Counted from the stretch's first letter, positions 24,099 through 33,965 are shown. The stretch is DNA of 64,000 bases from Nocardia sp. BMG51109 (GCF_000526215.1 NZ_JAFQ01000004.1:3596001-3660000), one strand, 5' to 3'. The notes: a model not told the origin generated them from the letters alone. Translations and numbers: made by a program.

Positions 24099-25346
24099 GT
24101 GAGTACGACGCCCATTTCAACCGCGATGGGAGAGGTTGTGGAACGCACCGCTGCCGGTCTCTCGCCGGCCCTCGAGCCGCTGTGGCGAGAGCTGCATCGG
24201 CGTTTCAGTACGGGGTTGCCCGTATCGCGCGTGCGTATCGGTCCACTCGACGAGGAGCAGCGGGGTGCGATCGCCGAACTGTTCGGTCTCGCGCGTGCGC
24301 CCGGCGGCTTTGCCTCGATCACGGTGTCGAAGTTGGATTCGGTGTTGGTGGATACCGTCGGTATCGGTGCGTATCAGGTTGTCGAACAACTTGTAGGGCC
24401 GATCGAGGATCGTGCCGAACAGCGACGAGTGGCCGCAACCGAACGAGACGAACTGTGGCGGTGGTTGTCCGATCATCCTGTTGTGCGGGCGCAACCGGCG
24501 CTGGAAACGTGGGTCACGGCGATGCAGCGGTCCGGGCTGATCGACGGATCGGTGCAACGTACGCGGGGCGAATTGGAGCTGGCGCTGCGCGTTGTGCGGG
24601 AATTGCCCGGTGCGGGGAAACCGCTGCCGGTCTTCGCGCAGGAGGTGCTCGACCGTCCGCACGGTCTGGACGACGGCACCCGCCTGCACACGATGGTCGT
24701 TCGCGCTCTGAGCGCCATTCACGATGTCGAACCGCCCTCGGATGCCTGGCAGGTTCGTGCACTATGGGAGCGGGCCGGAGTAACCGCCGACGAGTTGTCG
24801 TCCACCGTACTGGTCGCCGGCATGCGCTGCGCGGGTGAGGATTCCGTGAGCCGGGTGCTGAATATCGGTGCCGAATCCGGTGAGGCAGCATCGCTCACGC
24901 TTCGGCAGCTTCGGTCCGTACCGGCTCTGGCGCCGGCACCGAGACGAGTGACGGTGGTCGAGAATCCCAGCGTTCTGGCGTTGGCTCTGCACCGGTTCGA
25001 TGATCGTTGCCCGCCCCTGGTATGTATTTCCGGCTGGCCTAGTGGGGCGGGAGTCCTTCTGATGCAGCATCTTTCGGATGCGGGCGTCCGCTTACGATAT
25101 CACGGTGACCTCGACGGCGAGGGTTTGCGAATCGCTGCCCACGTCGTTGCGCGCGTGGGCGCCGAGCCGTGGCACATGAGCAGCGCCGACTATCTGGCCG
25201 CGGTGGGCCGTGGGCCATCGGTCGGCCGTGTCACGCCGGTACCGTGGGACGCCGAACTCGCCGAGCACATGGTGAGTCACGGGACCGCCGTATCGGAGGA
25301 ACGCGTTGCCGAGCAACTCCTCGATGAGTTGGCGGCGGACCGCTGA
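24099..25346 (+). CDS. Wadjet-type JetD-like nuclease subunit (TIGR02679/DUF2399, TOPRIM-like)
   Basis: A 415-residue protein with a GTG start at 24099. The C-terminal DUF2399 part shows a TOPRIM-like catalytic arrangement: the glutamate in VTVVENPSVL (E288) and the DxD in YHGDLDGEGLRI (D337, D339). In Wadjet systems the TOPRIM subunit cleaves closed-circular DNA after it is loaded by the SMC-like ATPase. It is the first of four genes (order D-A-B-C), set off from the next by 286 bp, whereas Wadjet loci usually list the nuclease last. A decayed paralogue is at 13249. Confidence 0.88.
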   Translation: MSTTPISTAMGEVVERTAAGLSPALEPLWRELHRRFSTGLPVSRVRIGPLDEEQRGAIAELFGLARAPGGFASITVSKLDSVLVDTVGIGAYQVVEQLVGPIEDRAEQRRVAATERDELWRWLSDHPVVRAQPALETWVTAMQRSGLIDGSVQRTRGELELALRVVRELPGAGKPLPVFAQEVLDRPHGLDDGTRLHTMVVRALSAIHDVEPPSDAWQVRALWERAGVTADELSSTVLVAGMRCAGEDSVSRVLNIGAESGEAASLTLRQLRSVPALAPAPRRVTVVENPSVLALALHRFDDRCPPLVCISGWPSGAGVLLMQHLSDAGVRLRYHGDLDGEGLRIAAHVVARVGAEPWHMSSADYLAAVGRGPSVGRVTPVPWDAELAEHMVSHGTAVSEERVAEQLLDELAADR

Positions 25347-25632
25347 TCGCTGTCGAAGGAGCCGGACTGATGGTGTCGGCACTCGTCGCCGCGGCCGCGA
25401 TGCCGACCGGGCTCTCGTGTGTTGCCCACTCCGGTGGCCTGGGCCCGCTGGTACTCCTACCAGCCATGACCGTGCCGGACGCGACCAGGCGGCGGGCCCG
25501 AGTGTGACATTCGGCGGACCGTCGACGATCGTCCGAGGTAGCAGCACGCGCCGGTCACCGCCCGTCGGCAGGCCGTTCGTGTCGGTTCCGGCGAGTATGG
25601 TCGGCCACTGAAGCGCACCCCCGGGAGGTTTC
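25347..25632. other. 286-bp gap inside the Wadjet-type locus
   Basis: No supported gene. It separates the JetD-like gene from the three overlapping genes that follow and may hold a second promoter; I could not pick out convincing -35/-10 elements. Confidence 0.4.
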
Positions 25633-27168
25633 GTGGACCCGATTCGTGTCCCGCCTGAAATGTTCCGGTTCGCCACCGCGGACCGGTCGGGGCTCTACGT
25701 CGCTGTCCTGCATGCCTTCGGTGAGGCCAACGAACGGTTGGAGACAACCCTGGGCATCGACGACGTGTGCGAGAGACTGCGTTCGGTCGGCTGGCTGGAG
25801 CCGATAGATCTCGACGACCTCGCCGCGGCCCTTGCGCAGCTGCGCGACTGGAATCTGGTCGACGTCATCCAGAACCATTCCGAAAACTACCGCACGGCAG
25901 TCGAATACGAGCGACGCAATCTCCAGTACTCGCTGACTCGCCAGGGCGAGGCGGCGTTCGCAGGCGTCGTACACGCCATGACGGTGCTGGCGGCGACCGG
26001 CGCGCTGCAGACCGCCGTCCTGGACGCCATCGCCGACCGGCTGCGCGATCTGATCACCGAACTCGAATCCGGCACCGATCGGCGCGTGTTCACGGTGCTC
26101 AGCGAACTGGAGTCGCACCTGGACGCGCTGCGCGCCAATACGAAACAGTTCAACGGAGAGTTGCAGCGTCTGCTACGCGCCGAAGGTGTGGACCTGACCG
26201 TCTTCCATGAGGTCAAGGCCGCGACCGTGGCCTACCTCCAGGAGTTTCTCACCAACATCGAGCATCGGACGCACACCATCGCCGAACGCATTCGGCTCGT
26301 GGCGGAATACGGTGTCGCGCTGATGCATCACCGTGCCCTGGCCGGTGCAGAACTGCCGCAGCTGTCCGGCACCGATCCGTCGATTGCCTGGCTGGAGCAC
26401 CGTCGTGCGCGGTGGGACGGCCTGTGCGCGTGGTTCGCCCCCGAGGACGGTGCCACACCGCGTATCGAACAGCTGAATCTGGTGGGGCGCAAGGCGATCA
26501 TCACCCTGTTGCAGGTACTCGAACGGATAACCGATTCGCGCCGCAGGTCGTCGAGCGCGGCCGCCGACTTCCGGGAACTGGCGCGCTGGTTCACGCTGCT
26601 GCCGAGCCAGGACGACATGCATCGCCTGTGGTCCACCGCGTTCGGGCTCAGCCCGGCGCGCCACACTCATCTGGCGCATCCGGACCCGGAACTGGTGAAT
26701 TCGAACACTTCCTGGCACGAGGCGCCGCCGGTGGAGGTTTCGCCGCTGTTGCGGTCGTCGGGCCGCACCGAACGGTTCAGCCGAACCGGCCGGGTGCGAG
26801 ATGTGGCCGCGCTCAGGGCCGCTCGCGCCGAGCAGGCGGCGACGGAGCGTGCCCAACTCGAGGCCGCATGGGACATGCTCGATACCGGCGGACAAGTGCG
26901 CCTGTCGAGTTTCGGCAGGCTCGACCACACGATGTTCGAGCGGCTACTGGATCTGCTCGGCCGGGCGCTGTCGACCGCACCGGCGGCGGACGGAACCCGG
27001 CGCGCCACCACCGGCGACGGCCGAATCGAGATCGTCCTGCGGAGGCCGGGCGATGGCAGCCGGGCGCGATTGTCGACGCCGCGTGGGCTTTTCGAAGGTC
27101 CGGACTACGTTCTCGACGTCGCAGCCCCCGGTCGGACACCGATGGGGCGGGCAGGGGGAGAGCGATGA
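25633..27168 (+). CDS. Wadjet-type JetA-like kleisin subunit (TIGR02677/DUF2397)
   Basis: A 511-residue protein with a GTG start at 25633 behind GGGAGG. The N-terminal part (RFATADRSGLYVAVLHAF, then a winged-helix-like DDLAAALAQLRDWNLVDVIQNH) and the long helical middle (160-260) match DUF2397 proteins, the kleisin-like subunit that bridges the SMC-like ATPase. The C-terminal segment has PPVEVSPLLRSSGRTERFSR and a terminal beta region. Overlaps the next gene by four bases. Confidence 0.88.
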   Translation: MDPIRVPPEMFRFATADRSGLYVAVLHAFGEANERLETTLGIDDVCERLRSVGWLEPIDLDDLAAALAQLRDWNLVDVIQNHSENYRTAVEYERRNLQYSLTRQGEAAFAGVVHAMTVLAATGALQTAVLDAIADRLRDLITELESGTDRRVFTVLSELESHLDALRANTKQFNGELQRLLRAEGVDLTVFHEVKAATVAYLQEFLTNIEHRTHTIAERIRLVAEYGVALMHHRALAGAELPQLSGTDPSIAWLEHRRARWDGLCAWFAPEDGATPRIEQLNLVGRKAIITLLQVLERITDSRRRSSSAAADFRELARWFTLLPSQDDMHRLWSTAFGLSPARHTHLAHPDPELVNSNTSWHEAPPVEVSPLLRSSGRTERFSRTGRVRDVAALRAARAEQAATERAQLEAAWDMLDTGGQVRLSSFGRLDHTMFERLLDLLGRALSTAPAADGTRRATTGDGRIEIVLRRPGDGSRARLSTPRGLFEGPDYVLDVAAPGRTPMGRAGGER

Positions 27169-28403
27169 GCGATCTTGCCAATCAGCTGGTCATCGCCGAG
27201 CGCGAGGAGATCTCGCGCGGTATCCGGTCACTGCTGGCAGCCCCGCTGATCACCGAATCCGGTGCACCGGACGCCTTCGACACGATCCGCCGCAGGCGCG
27301 AACCGATCGCGAAGTGGTTCGACTACTACTGCGGCTGGACGCTCACCGTGGAACCGCGGCTGGGATACGCGCGACTGACCAAGGTGCGCGTCTGCGACGA
27401 TCCCAGCCGCCCCGCGCGCCGCCCGCGGTCCGGCCGCGCGCCGTTCGATCGCCGTCGCTATGTGCTGCTGTGCGTGGTCGCGGCCGAGCTGTTCGCCGCC
27501 CCGGTCACTACCATCGGCCTGCTCGCCGACCGGGTGAAGGCCGCGACCGCGGCCGACCCCGTACTGGACGCGTTCGACAGCGCCGGCCGGTCCGAGCGCA
27601 TGGCTCTGGTGGACGTACTGCGGTTGCTCGAATCGTTCGGCGTGCTGAAACCGGTGGACGGTTCGGCGGAGATGTATGTGGAGTCTGCGGCCGCCAAGGT
27701 GCTCTATCAGGTCGACACCACGCTGCTGCTGCGGATGCTGGCATCACCGGTCGGCCCCTCGCAGCTTGCGGTGCCTGCCGAAGAGATCGCGCTGCGTGGC
27801 AGAGATCTACTGGCCGGGATCTCGCGGGAGCGCCGTTACGGCTCGACCGGCCGGCACAGGGAGAGTGGGGGCTCGGACGTCCAACGCAACTTATGGTTGC
27901 GGCACAGTATATTTCGGCGCCTGGTAGACGACCCGGTGCTGTACTACGAGGAATTGTCCGCCGACGAGCGCGCCTACGTATCGTCGCCGACCGGCCGCCA
28001 GCTGTTGCGCCGCTGCGCCGAGCAGGGCGGTTTCGTCCTGGAGGAGCGGGCCGAGGGAGCGCTGCTGGTGGATCCCGACGGCATAGCCACCGACAGCCGA
28101 TTCCCCGACGACTCAGGGACGGCGAAGGTGGCCGCGCTGTTGTTGCTGGACGACATATCCGGCCCCACCACTGTGGAGCGGTTGTGGCGCGTGGCCACCG
28201 AGCTGCTGGACAGATTTCCGCGCTGGGCGCGCAGCTATCGTGGCGACGACGGAGTCGGCCGGCTCGTGGCCGACGCGGTCGCGGTTCTGGTCGGCTTCGG
28301 CTTGGTGCGCACAACCGACTCCGGGCTTGTGGTCCCCTTGCCCGCGTCGGCTCGCTACCGAGTGGGCGACATCAAAACCACTGAGCCGAGGGAGGATTCG
28401 TGA
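27165..28403 (+). CDS. Wadjet-type JetB-like subunit (TIGR02678/DUF2398)
   Basis: A 412-residue protein starting at ATG 27165 (ATGA overlap). DUF2398 features visible: EEISRGIRSLLAAPLI at the N-terminus, RRYVLLCVVAAELFAAPVTT in the first winged-helix region, and LWLRHSIFRRLVDDPVLYYEEL in the middle. JetB proteins correspond to the KITE-type winged-helix subunits (like MukE) that bind the kleisin. Stop overlaps the GTG start of the ATPase gene. Confidence 0.88.
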   Translation: MSDLANQLVIAEREEISRGIRSLLAAPLITESGAPDAFDTIRRRREPIAKWFDYYCGWTLTVEPRLGYARLTKVRVCDDPSRPARRPRSGRAPFDRRRYVLLCVVAAELFAAPVTTIGLLADRVKAATAADPVLDAFDSAGRSERMALVDVLRLLESFGVLKPVDGSAEMYVESAAAKVLYQVDTTLLLRMLASPVGPSQLAVPAEEIALRGRDLLAGISRERRYGSTGRHRESGGSDVQRNLWLRHSIFRRLVDDPVLYYEELSADERAYVSSPTGRQLLRRCAEQGGFVLEERAEGALLVDPDGIATDSRFPDDSGTAKVAALLLLDDISGPTTVERLWRVATELLDRFPRWARSYRGDDGVGRLVADAVAVLVGFGLVRTTDSGLVVPLPASARYRVGDIKTTEPREDS

Positions 28404-31400
28404 CCGTAACCGTCCTGTCGCGGAAAACATCCGAGGAGTCCACGGAGAGCGACGTGCGATGGATGCCGTCTCGGGCCGGAATCCTCAATGTGTGGAGATA
28501 CTACGACGAGGTCTTCGAGTTCCATCGTGGCCGCTTGCTGTTGCGCGGACCGAACGGCAGCGGGAAGTCGAAGGCGCTGGAGTTGTTGCTGCCGTTCCTG
28601 TTCGACGCGAACCTGAAGGCCAACCGGCTGTCCACCTTCGGCACCGCCGAGCGCACGATGCATTGGAATCTCATGGGGGAGGGCGCCTCCGGGACCACAC
28701 GTGTCGGCTACGTGTGGCTGGAGTTCCGGCTCGCGGAGTATCGGTGGTTCACCTGCGGTGCCCGCCTGCAGGCCAGCAGCCACACCAGCGCCGTGCACCC
28801 GGACTACTTCACGACAGATCAACGCATCGGCATGCCCGATGGTCTCTATCTGACCATCGAGGGGCGCCCGCTGACTCGCGGCGCTCTCGAGCAGGGTATC
28901 GGAGAACACGGCGATGTGTACTCGACAGCGTCGGAGTACCGGGAGGCTGTGCGCACCACGCTGTTTCCCGAGCTGAACGAGCAGCGTTACGACGCCTTCA
29001 TCACAGCGCTGCTCCAGTTGCGGACACCGAAACTCTCGCAGCGGCTCGACCCGTCTCTGCTGTCCAGCTTGCTTTCGCGGGCGCTGCCTCCGTTGGGTCA
29101 GTCCGAGATCGCCGACCTGGCAGAGGGTTTCGAACGGCTGGATGCGCAGCGGGAGAGGTTGCGGCGCCTCGAGGAGGAGGTCGAAGCCACCCGCGTGCTG
29201 GCCCGTCGGCAGCGGACCTATGCGCAACGCGTCCTGCGCGCCGGTGCGGCCTCGTTGATCTCGGCAACTACCGAACTGGACCGGTTATCCGCTGCCGCAA
29301 AGCAATCGGCCGAACAGTACACCGACGTGGAACATCGCAAGGGCGAGATAGTCGAGCGCATCCAGACCCTGGACAACGAGCACGAGGAGGTCGATGCTCG
29401 CAAAGACGGCCTGATGGAGACCGACGCCTACAAGCAAGGCCAGCAACTGGACAACCTACGGCAGGAGGTCGAGCGGGCGCGAATCCGTGCCGACCGGGCA
29501 CGCCGGGACGCGACTAGTCAACGGGAGCACGCGGACGGGGATGCGGAGCGCCACCGTCGAGCCGAGGAAACGCTGCGCGGATACGAGATCCGCGTCGCGG
29601 CGCTGGCCGAGGAGGCGCGTCAGGCGGCGGCTCGAGTGGCGTTGTCCGGGGTGTATGAGGAGATCGCTTCCGCGGCGGAGTCCGATCGTCCGCGGGGGTT
29701 GTTGCGTGCAGCGGTGCGGAGCAAGCGGCAACAGATCGCGGCGGTCGACCAGGCCCTCAGGGCTCACGAACAGGCAATTGCGTTGCGGCAAAGGGCCGAA
29801 CAGGATCTGGACCGTGCGCGTGAGGAGTCCTCTCGCGCTGGATCACGCCACGAGAAGGCAGTCGCTGATCGCGCCGATGCCGCGGAAGCGCTGCGCGATC
29901 GGCTCCGTGCCTGGGCGGGCGGTTGCCACGAGCTGTCGTTCACCGACCTCGATGCCCTGCTCGAGTCCGCTGAATCGGAATCGGCTCTGGCAGAGCAGAT
30001 TCGGTATGCGTCCCAAGTCGTCCTGAGCGACATCGCGCAGCAGCGGGAACGCGTCGAAGCCGAAACCACGGCGGTGGGAGCGGAACGCGGAAGACTGATC
30101 GCCGAACGTGACGGCCTCGCGGCCGAACACGATATCCCTCCGGCCGCGCCGCATTGGCGGACGGCCGACCGCACTCGGATGGCAGGGGCGCCGCTGTGGC
30201 GAGTGGTCGACTTCGCCGACAACACCACCGAATCCGTCCGCGCGAGTGTCGAGGCGGCCCTCGAGGCTTCCGGCCTGCTGGACGCCTGGCTCGGTGCGCG
30301 CGGGGAGATCGTGGGTCACGACGTGTTCGCCGATCCCGATGCGGTGGCGCCGGTGTCGGGTCGCTCGCTGGCCGAGGTCTTGACGGTGGTCCCGGACGCC
30401 GAGGTGGATTCCGCCGTCGTCGCCAGGCTGCTGGCTGGCATTGCGTTCGGCGACAACCTGCCCGAGGCAGTTGCGGCGATAGCCGCCGACGGCAGCTGGC
30501 GGCTGGGCAATCTGACCGGCAGCGCACACAAGGACGAGGCGTCCTATATCGGTGCCCTGACCAGGCAGCGAGCACGGGAACGGCGTATCCGGGAGTTGAA
30601 CGAGCAGATCGCTGGGCACGATTCGCGGCTGGCGGAGTTGGAGAGCCTGCGCGCCCGTCTCGATATCCGGGAGCAGACGGTCGAGGCCGAACTCGCCAGT
30701 CGCCCCGGTAGCGACGAATTGATTGCGGCACAGCGTGTTCTGGACCGAGCCGAGGCTGATCTCGAGGCAATCGATACCCTGGTGCGCCAGCGGATCGCGG
30801 CGGTCACCGAGCAGGAAGGCAGGGTGCGTGCGGCGTTGATCGAGCTGTCGGGTGTCGCCGCCGACGCCGGCTTGCCTGCCGACGCCGGGGCACTCGATCG
30901 GGTCCGAGAAGGGCTTGACCATTTCAGTGAACATACCGAGAAGTGGCTCGACACCGATGGCGAGCGCCGTTCGGCCGCGGCGGTCGCCGAGGAACGCGCC
31001 GAAAAGTCCGCCCGCTCAGCCGAACTCGCCGTGCAATTCGAACAAGACGCCGAGATTGCCGAGAGCAACCACCGCGCCCTAGCGGCGAAGGCCGACGAGA
31101 TCGATCGGACCGTCGGACTCGACTACCGCGGTGTGCTCGACAAACTCCAGCAGTTCCGCGAGCGACTCCGGGAACTCAACAGACAGCTGACGGCGGCGCG
31201 GCGCGAACAAAACGATCTGGCCAACCAGCTCGGCGGTCTGGCCGCCAAGCAGGAGACCGACATCCAGGCCCGCGACGCCGCATCGACGACCAGAGACGCA
31301 CTCGCGCAACGTTTCCGTCGCCTGACGATCGGCGACTTCCCGACCGACAGCGAAATCCCCGAACTCGACAAGTTCCGGCAAACACTGGCGGATTCGGAGG

Positions 31401-32434
31401 GTGTTCGCGCCGCGCTGGACGCCGCCCGCCTGGTCGCGGCCGCCTGGCCCACCATCCCGTGCGCCCCGAACAATGTGACCGATGCCCTGGGCCGGCTCGC
31501 CGACTCGGTCCACGAAAGCCGCACCGCACTCAGCTCCCGCGCCGACCTGGAACTCGAAACCGACGAGGACGTACAGGTTTTCACCGCCATCATCGACGGC
31601 GTCCGAGTCGGCGCCGCCGAACTGCTGGCAACCCTGCGTCGCGAGGCCGACCAGTCCCGCAACGAGATCACCGAACGCGAGCGCCACCTGTTCGACCAAA
31701 CCCTGACCGGCGATACCCGCCGTCATCTCGCCGCCCGCATCCGCCAGGCCAACGACCTCGTCGACGGCATGAATGCCCGGCTCGAAAAGGTCCGCACCGC
31801 CTCCAACGTCTCGGTCAAGCTGGTCTGGCAGATCGCCCCCGACCTCCCACCCGGCACCAAGGCCGCCCGCGACCTGCTCCTGCGCGACCCGATTCGCTTG
31901 ACCGAGGCCGATCACGAAGCACTGCACCGTTTCCTGCGCGACCGCATCGAGGAGGCCAAGGCGGACGACACCGCCACCAGCTGGGAACAACAACTGGCCC
32001 AAGTCTTCGATTACACGAAGTGGCATCAGTTCGTGGTGAAGATCGACCGGGGAAACGGACAGGGCTACCAGCTGCTCACCAAGAAGCTGCACGGGGCATT
32101 GTCCGGTGGCGAAAAGGCCATCGCCCTCCACTTGCCGCTGTTCGCCGCCGTTGCCGCGCACTATCAGGCATCTCCGCAGGCGCCCCGGGTAATCCTGCTG
32201 GACGAGGTTTTCGTCGGCGTCGACAGCACGAATCGCGGCCAAATCTTCGCCCTACTCTCGGCACTCGATCTGGATCTGGTGCTCACCTCCGACCACGAGT
32301 GGTGCACGTACGCCGAGCTGGACGGTATTGCGATCCACCAAATCCTGGCGGGGGATGGGGATGATGCGGTGACGACGGCGCGGTTCACGTGGGACGGGGT
32401 GGAGTTGCTTGCGGAATCAGGCGCCACGATCTGA
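28400..32434 (+). CDS. Wadjet-type JetC-like SMC/SbcC ATPase (TIGR02680)
   Basis: A 1344-residue SMC-like ATPase with a GTG start at 28400. Walker A GPNGSGKS is at residues 50-57, the ABC signature LSGGEKA near 1234, and Walker B VILLDEVF near 1265, with the D-loop FVGVDS just after. Between them are long coiled coils (about 230-420, 450-530, 740-860, 880-1000) interrupted by a central hinge-like globular part around 560-720. It should form the motor of a MukBEF-like complex that recognises plasmid-sized circles. Complete, with no frame damage. Confidence 0.93.
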   Translation: MTVTVLSRKTSEESTESDVRWMPSRAGILNVWRYYDEVFEFHRGRLLLRGPNGSGKSKALELLLPFLFDANLKANRLSTFGTAERTMHWNLMGEGASGTTRVGYVWLEFRLAEYRWFTCGARLQASSHTSAVHPDYFTTDQRIGMPDGLYLTIEGRPLTRGALEQGIGEHGDVYSTASEYREAVRTTLFPELNEQRYDAFITALLQLRTPKLSQRLDPSLLSSLLSRALPPLGQSEIADLAEGFERLDAQRERLRRLEEEVEATRVLARRQRTYAQRVLRAGAASLISATTELDRLSAAAKQSAEQYTDVEHRKGEIVERIQTLDNEHEEVDARKDGLMETDAYKQGQQLDNLRQEVERARIRADRARRDATSQREHADGDAERHRRAEETLRGYEIRVAALAEEARQAAARVALSGVYEEIASAAESDRPRGLLRAAVRSKRQQIAAVDQALRAHEQAIALRQRAEQDLDRAREESSRAGSRHEKAVADRADAAEALRDRLRAWAGGCHELSFTDLDALLESAESESALAEQIRYASQVVLSDIAQQRERVEAETTAVGAERGRLIAERDGLAAEHDIPPAAPHWRTADRTRMAGAPLWRVVDFADNTTESVRASVEAALEASGLLDAWLGARGEIVGHDVFADPDAVAPVSGRSLAEVLTVVPDAEVDSAVVARLLAGIAFGDNLPEAVAAIAADGSWRLGNLTGSAHKDEASYIGALTRQRARERRIRELNEQIAGHDSRLAELESLRARLDIREQTVEAELASRPGSDELIAAQRVLDRAEADLEAIDTLVRQRIAAVTEQEGRVRAALIELSGVAADAGLPADAGALDRVREGLDHFSEHTEKWLDTDGERRSAAAVAEERAEKSARSAELAVQFEQDAEIAESNHRALAAKADEIDRTVGLDYRGVLDKLQQFRERLRELNRQLTAARREQNDLANQLGGLAAKQETDIQARDAASTTRDALAQRFRRLTIGDFPTDSEIPELDKFRQTLADSEGVRAALDAARLVAAAWPTIPCAPNNVTDALGRLADSVHESRTALSSRADLELETDEDVQVFTAIIDGVRVGAAELLATLRREADQSRNEITERERHLFDQTLTGDTRRHLAARIRQANDLVDGMNARLEKVRTASNVSVKLVWQIAPDLPPGTKAARDLLLRDPIRLTEADHEALHRFLRDRIEEAKADDTATSWEQQLAQVFDYTKWHQFVVKIDRGNGQGYQLLTKKLHGALSGGEKAIALHLPLFAAVAAHYQASPQAPRVILLDEVFVGVDSTNRGQIFALLSALDLDLVLTSDHEWCTYAELDGIAIHQILAGDGDDAVTTARFTWDGVELLAESGATI

Positions 32435-32883
32435 ACGGTCAGAACCCCTGCACCACAATAGTTTTCGATATTGTTTCATCCGGTGATGACTCAGCGTCCA
32501 GCGGCGGAACCGGCCGGCGTCGAGCCGAGACCGGTGTAGGTTCCGGCGCTCACCGTGATCAGCAGCCCGCTGTGGGCGATCGCCTCCATGCTCTGCACAT
32601 TACAACGGCTGGCCCTTGTCCTGCACCGTTCGTCGGGTTCGGCATCGTCCTGGGGCCTGCCAACAGCGGGGCAGGTCCGCGGTTCGGCACGGCACGAGGG
32701 ATCCGAGCGGTTGTGGACGCCGAATGATCAACGGACTGTTCCGGATCCAAGCCCGTGTCTCGGAGAGCCGGGTGGGTGTGGGCGGCAACCATAGATGCTG
32801 TGTTCGAGAGCGAACCGGGGTGTCCGGTTGCGCCGTGTCTGCGTCTTGGCGATGTAGCAGCGACTTCGCCAGACAAATCTTTG

Positions 32884-32944
32884 TACTTGGAGTCTTGAAT
32901 CCAAGTATCAGGCTGCCCGTGACATCGGGACCACGAACGGTCCC
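32884..32944. promoter_or_regulatory. Paired inverted repeats upstream of the RAMA gene
   Basis: Perfect 8-bp arms TACTTGGA/TCCAAGTA (32884-32891 and 32900-32907) are followed by perfect 6-bp arms GGGACC/GGTCCC (32927-32932 and 32939-32944). The first is lower in GC than its surroundings and looks like an operator; the second could be a short terminator for the Wadjet operon or a second operator. Confidence 0.4.
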
Positions 32945-33001
32945 CCGTTCTCTGTTGTTTACGCAACTAGCCTGCGGGATAAGACCGTCGGGGTTGCGGA
33001 C

Positions 33002-33031
33002 TTGACGGTCGCGGCCGATGGAGAATAGTCT
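33002..33031 (+). promoter_or_regulatory. Predicted sigma-70-type promoter for the RAMA gene
   Basis: TTGACG (33002-33007), an 18-bp spacer and TAGTCT (33026-33031), 47 bases before the ATG at 33078. The -35 matches consensus in five of six positions. Confidence 0.55.
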
Positions 33032-33077
33032 TGGAGGTGACAAGACTGCACGATACAAGGTCAGGAGATGTCCCCAT

Positions 33078-33548
33078 ATGAGGCACACGATCGTGGTGGA
33101 GGACGAGGTGTTCAACGTCCTTGTCCAGCACAGGAGGGGTTTCGAGCAACCGAACGACGTCCTGCGTCGGCTGTTGATCACGGGCGATGTCGATCCTGTC
33201 GGCTCGGATAACGGTTCTAACGCGGGAAACACCAGCGACGGCTTCGCTCCGAGCGGCGAATCGAACGTGTATGGGACAGACCCACTGCGTCCAGGCCGTT
33301 TGGCGCAGCTGATCGATGCCGGCCTGATAGCGGCGGGGGACCAACTTCGTCATGAGCGTATTCGAAGGGGGCAGACGTTGGAAGCGGTCGTTACCGCGAA
33401 TGGATGCCTACAGACGAAGCGTGGAGTCTATGAGGCACCGTCTCCGGCTTTGAGGGAGCTCGTCGGCAGTCAGATCGACGGGTGGAAGGCCTGGGTCCAC
33501 GTGCGTTCGGGTAAGTCGCTGCGTGAACTCCGGGACTCGCTGCGCTGA
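33078..33548 (+). CDS. RAMA-domain protein with ribbon-helix-helix-like N-terminus
   Basis: A 156-residue protein starting at ATG 33078 (CAGGAG upstream). Residues 1-33 (MRHTIVVEDEVFNVLVQHRR) resemble a short SeqA/RHH-like DNA-binding unit. Residues about 75-156 follow the RAMA (restriction-enzyme adenine methylase associated) pattern: LAQLIDAGLIAAGDQLRHE, a central VTANGCLQT strand pair, YEAPSPALRELVG, and the closing DGWKAWVHVRSGKSLRELR. RAMA domains are proposed to read modified DNA and occur with restriction and defence genes, which fits the methylase-containing operon 3 kb downstream. Followed by a small membrane-protein gene. Confidence 0.8.
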   Translation: MRHTIVVEDEVFNVLVQHRRGFEQPNDVLRRLLITGDVDPVGSDNGSNAGNTSDGFAPSGESNVYGTDPLRPGRLAQLIDAGLIAAGDQLRHERIRRGQTLEAVVTANGCLQTKRGVYEAPSPALRELVGSQIDGWKAWVHVRSGKSLRELRDSLR

Positions 33549-33581
33549 CCCGGATCTGTTGTCGGAGAGGGGGTTCGGCTC

Positions 33582-33965
33582 ATGAGGAACGGTTTCTCCG
33601 GGTTGTCGATTGGGTCCGGAATCCTCCTGAGCACTGTACTCGGTGCGCCCTGGTGGACCGGGACCAGTCTACTCATGATCGTCGCGGTCGCGCGTGTACT
33701 GACCACCTTTGTACGCGAGATTTTTCCGCAGGAGTCGGCTGATCGGGTACTGGTTCTGCTCGCGTGGTTGATGCGTCCGAGGGGTAAGCCGGCCACAGGC
33801 GAACGACGAGGAGTGCGCTGCGCCGGCCATTCGGCCGGTTGCAAGCCGTACGTCCAGGAGCAAGCGGTGGACCAGCCGCTGCCACGGTCGAGTTTGCTAC
33901 CGCTTGAGCTATGCCGGACATGTGGAGCCTTGCCCGATCTTGCCGGGAAATGCCTATGTGGCTGA
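33582..33965 (+). CDS. Small membrane protein, unrecognised
   Basis: A 127-residue protein at ATG 33582 behind GGAGAGGGGG. One or two hydrophobic segments (residues about 7-43, IGSGILLSTVLGAPWW and TSLLMIVAVARVLTTFV) precede a soluble tail containing two cysteine pairs (CRTCG and CLCG at the C-terminus) that look like a small zinc site. It follows the RAMA gene by 33 bases on the same strand and could be co-transcribed. Confidence 0.5.
   Translation: MRNGFSGLSIGSGILLSTVLGAPWWTGTSLLMIVAVARVLTTFVREIFPQESADRVLVLLAWLMRPRGKPATGERRGVRCAGHSAGCKPYVQEQAVDQPLPRSSLLPLELCRTCGALPDLAGKCLCG

Larger units (their letters stand above)
32435..33077. other. 643-bp non-coding stretch with inverted repeats
   Basis: No supported gene between the Wadjet ATPase and the RAMA gene. 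It holds two perfect inverted repeats, TACTTGGA-N8-TCCAAGTA (32884-32907) and GGGACC-ACGAAC-GGTCCC (32927-32944), followed by a good promoter (33002-33031). The first 400 bases look like worn coding sequence with no recognisable product. Confidence 0.55.

Noticed and set aside
31079..32242. 387-residue open frame antisense to the JetC-like ATPase
   Set aside because: Sense strand carries the ATPase signature and Walker B; the antisense product has no family features.
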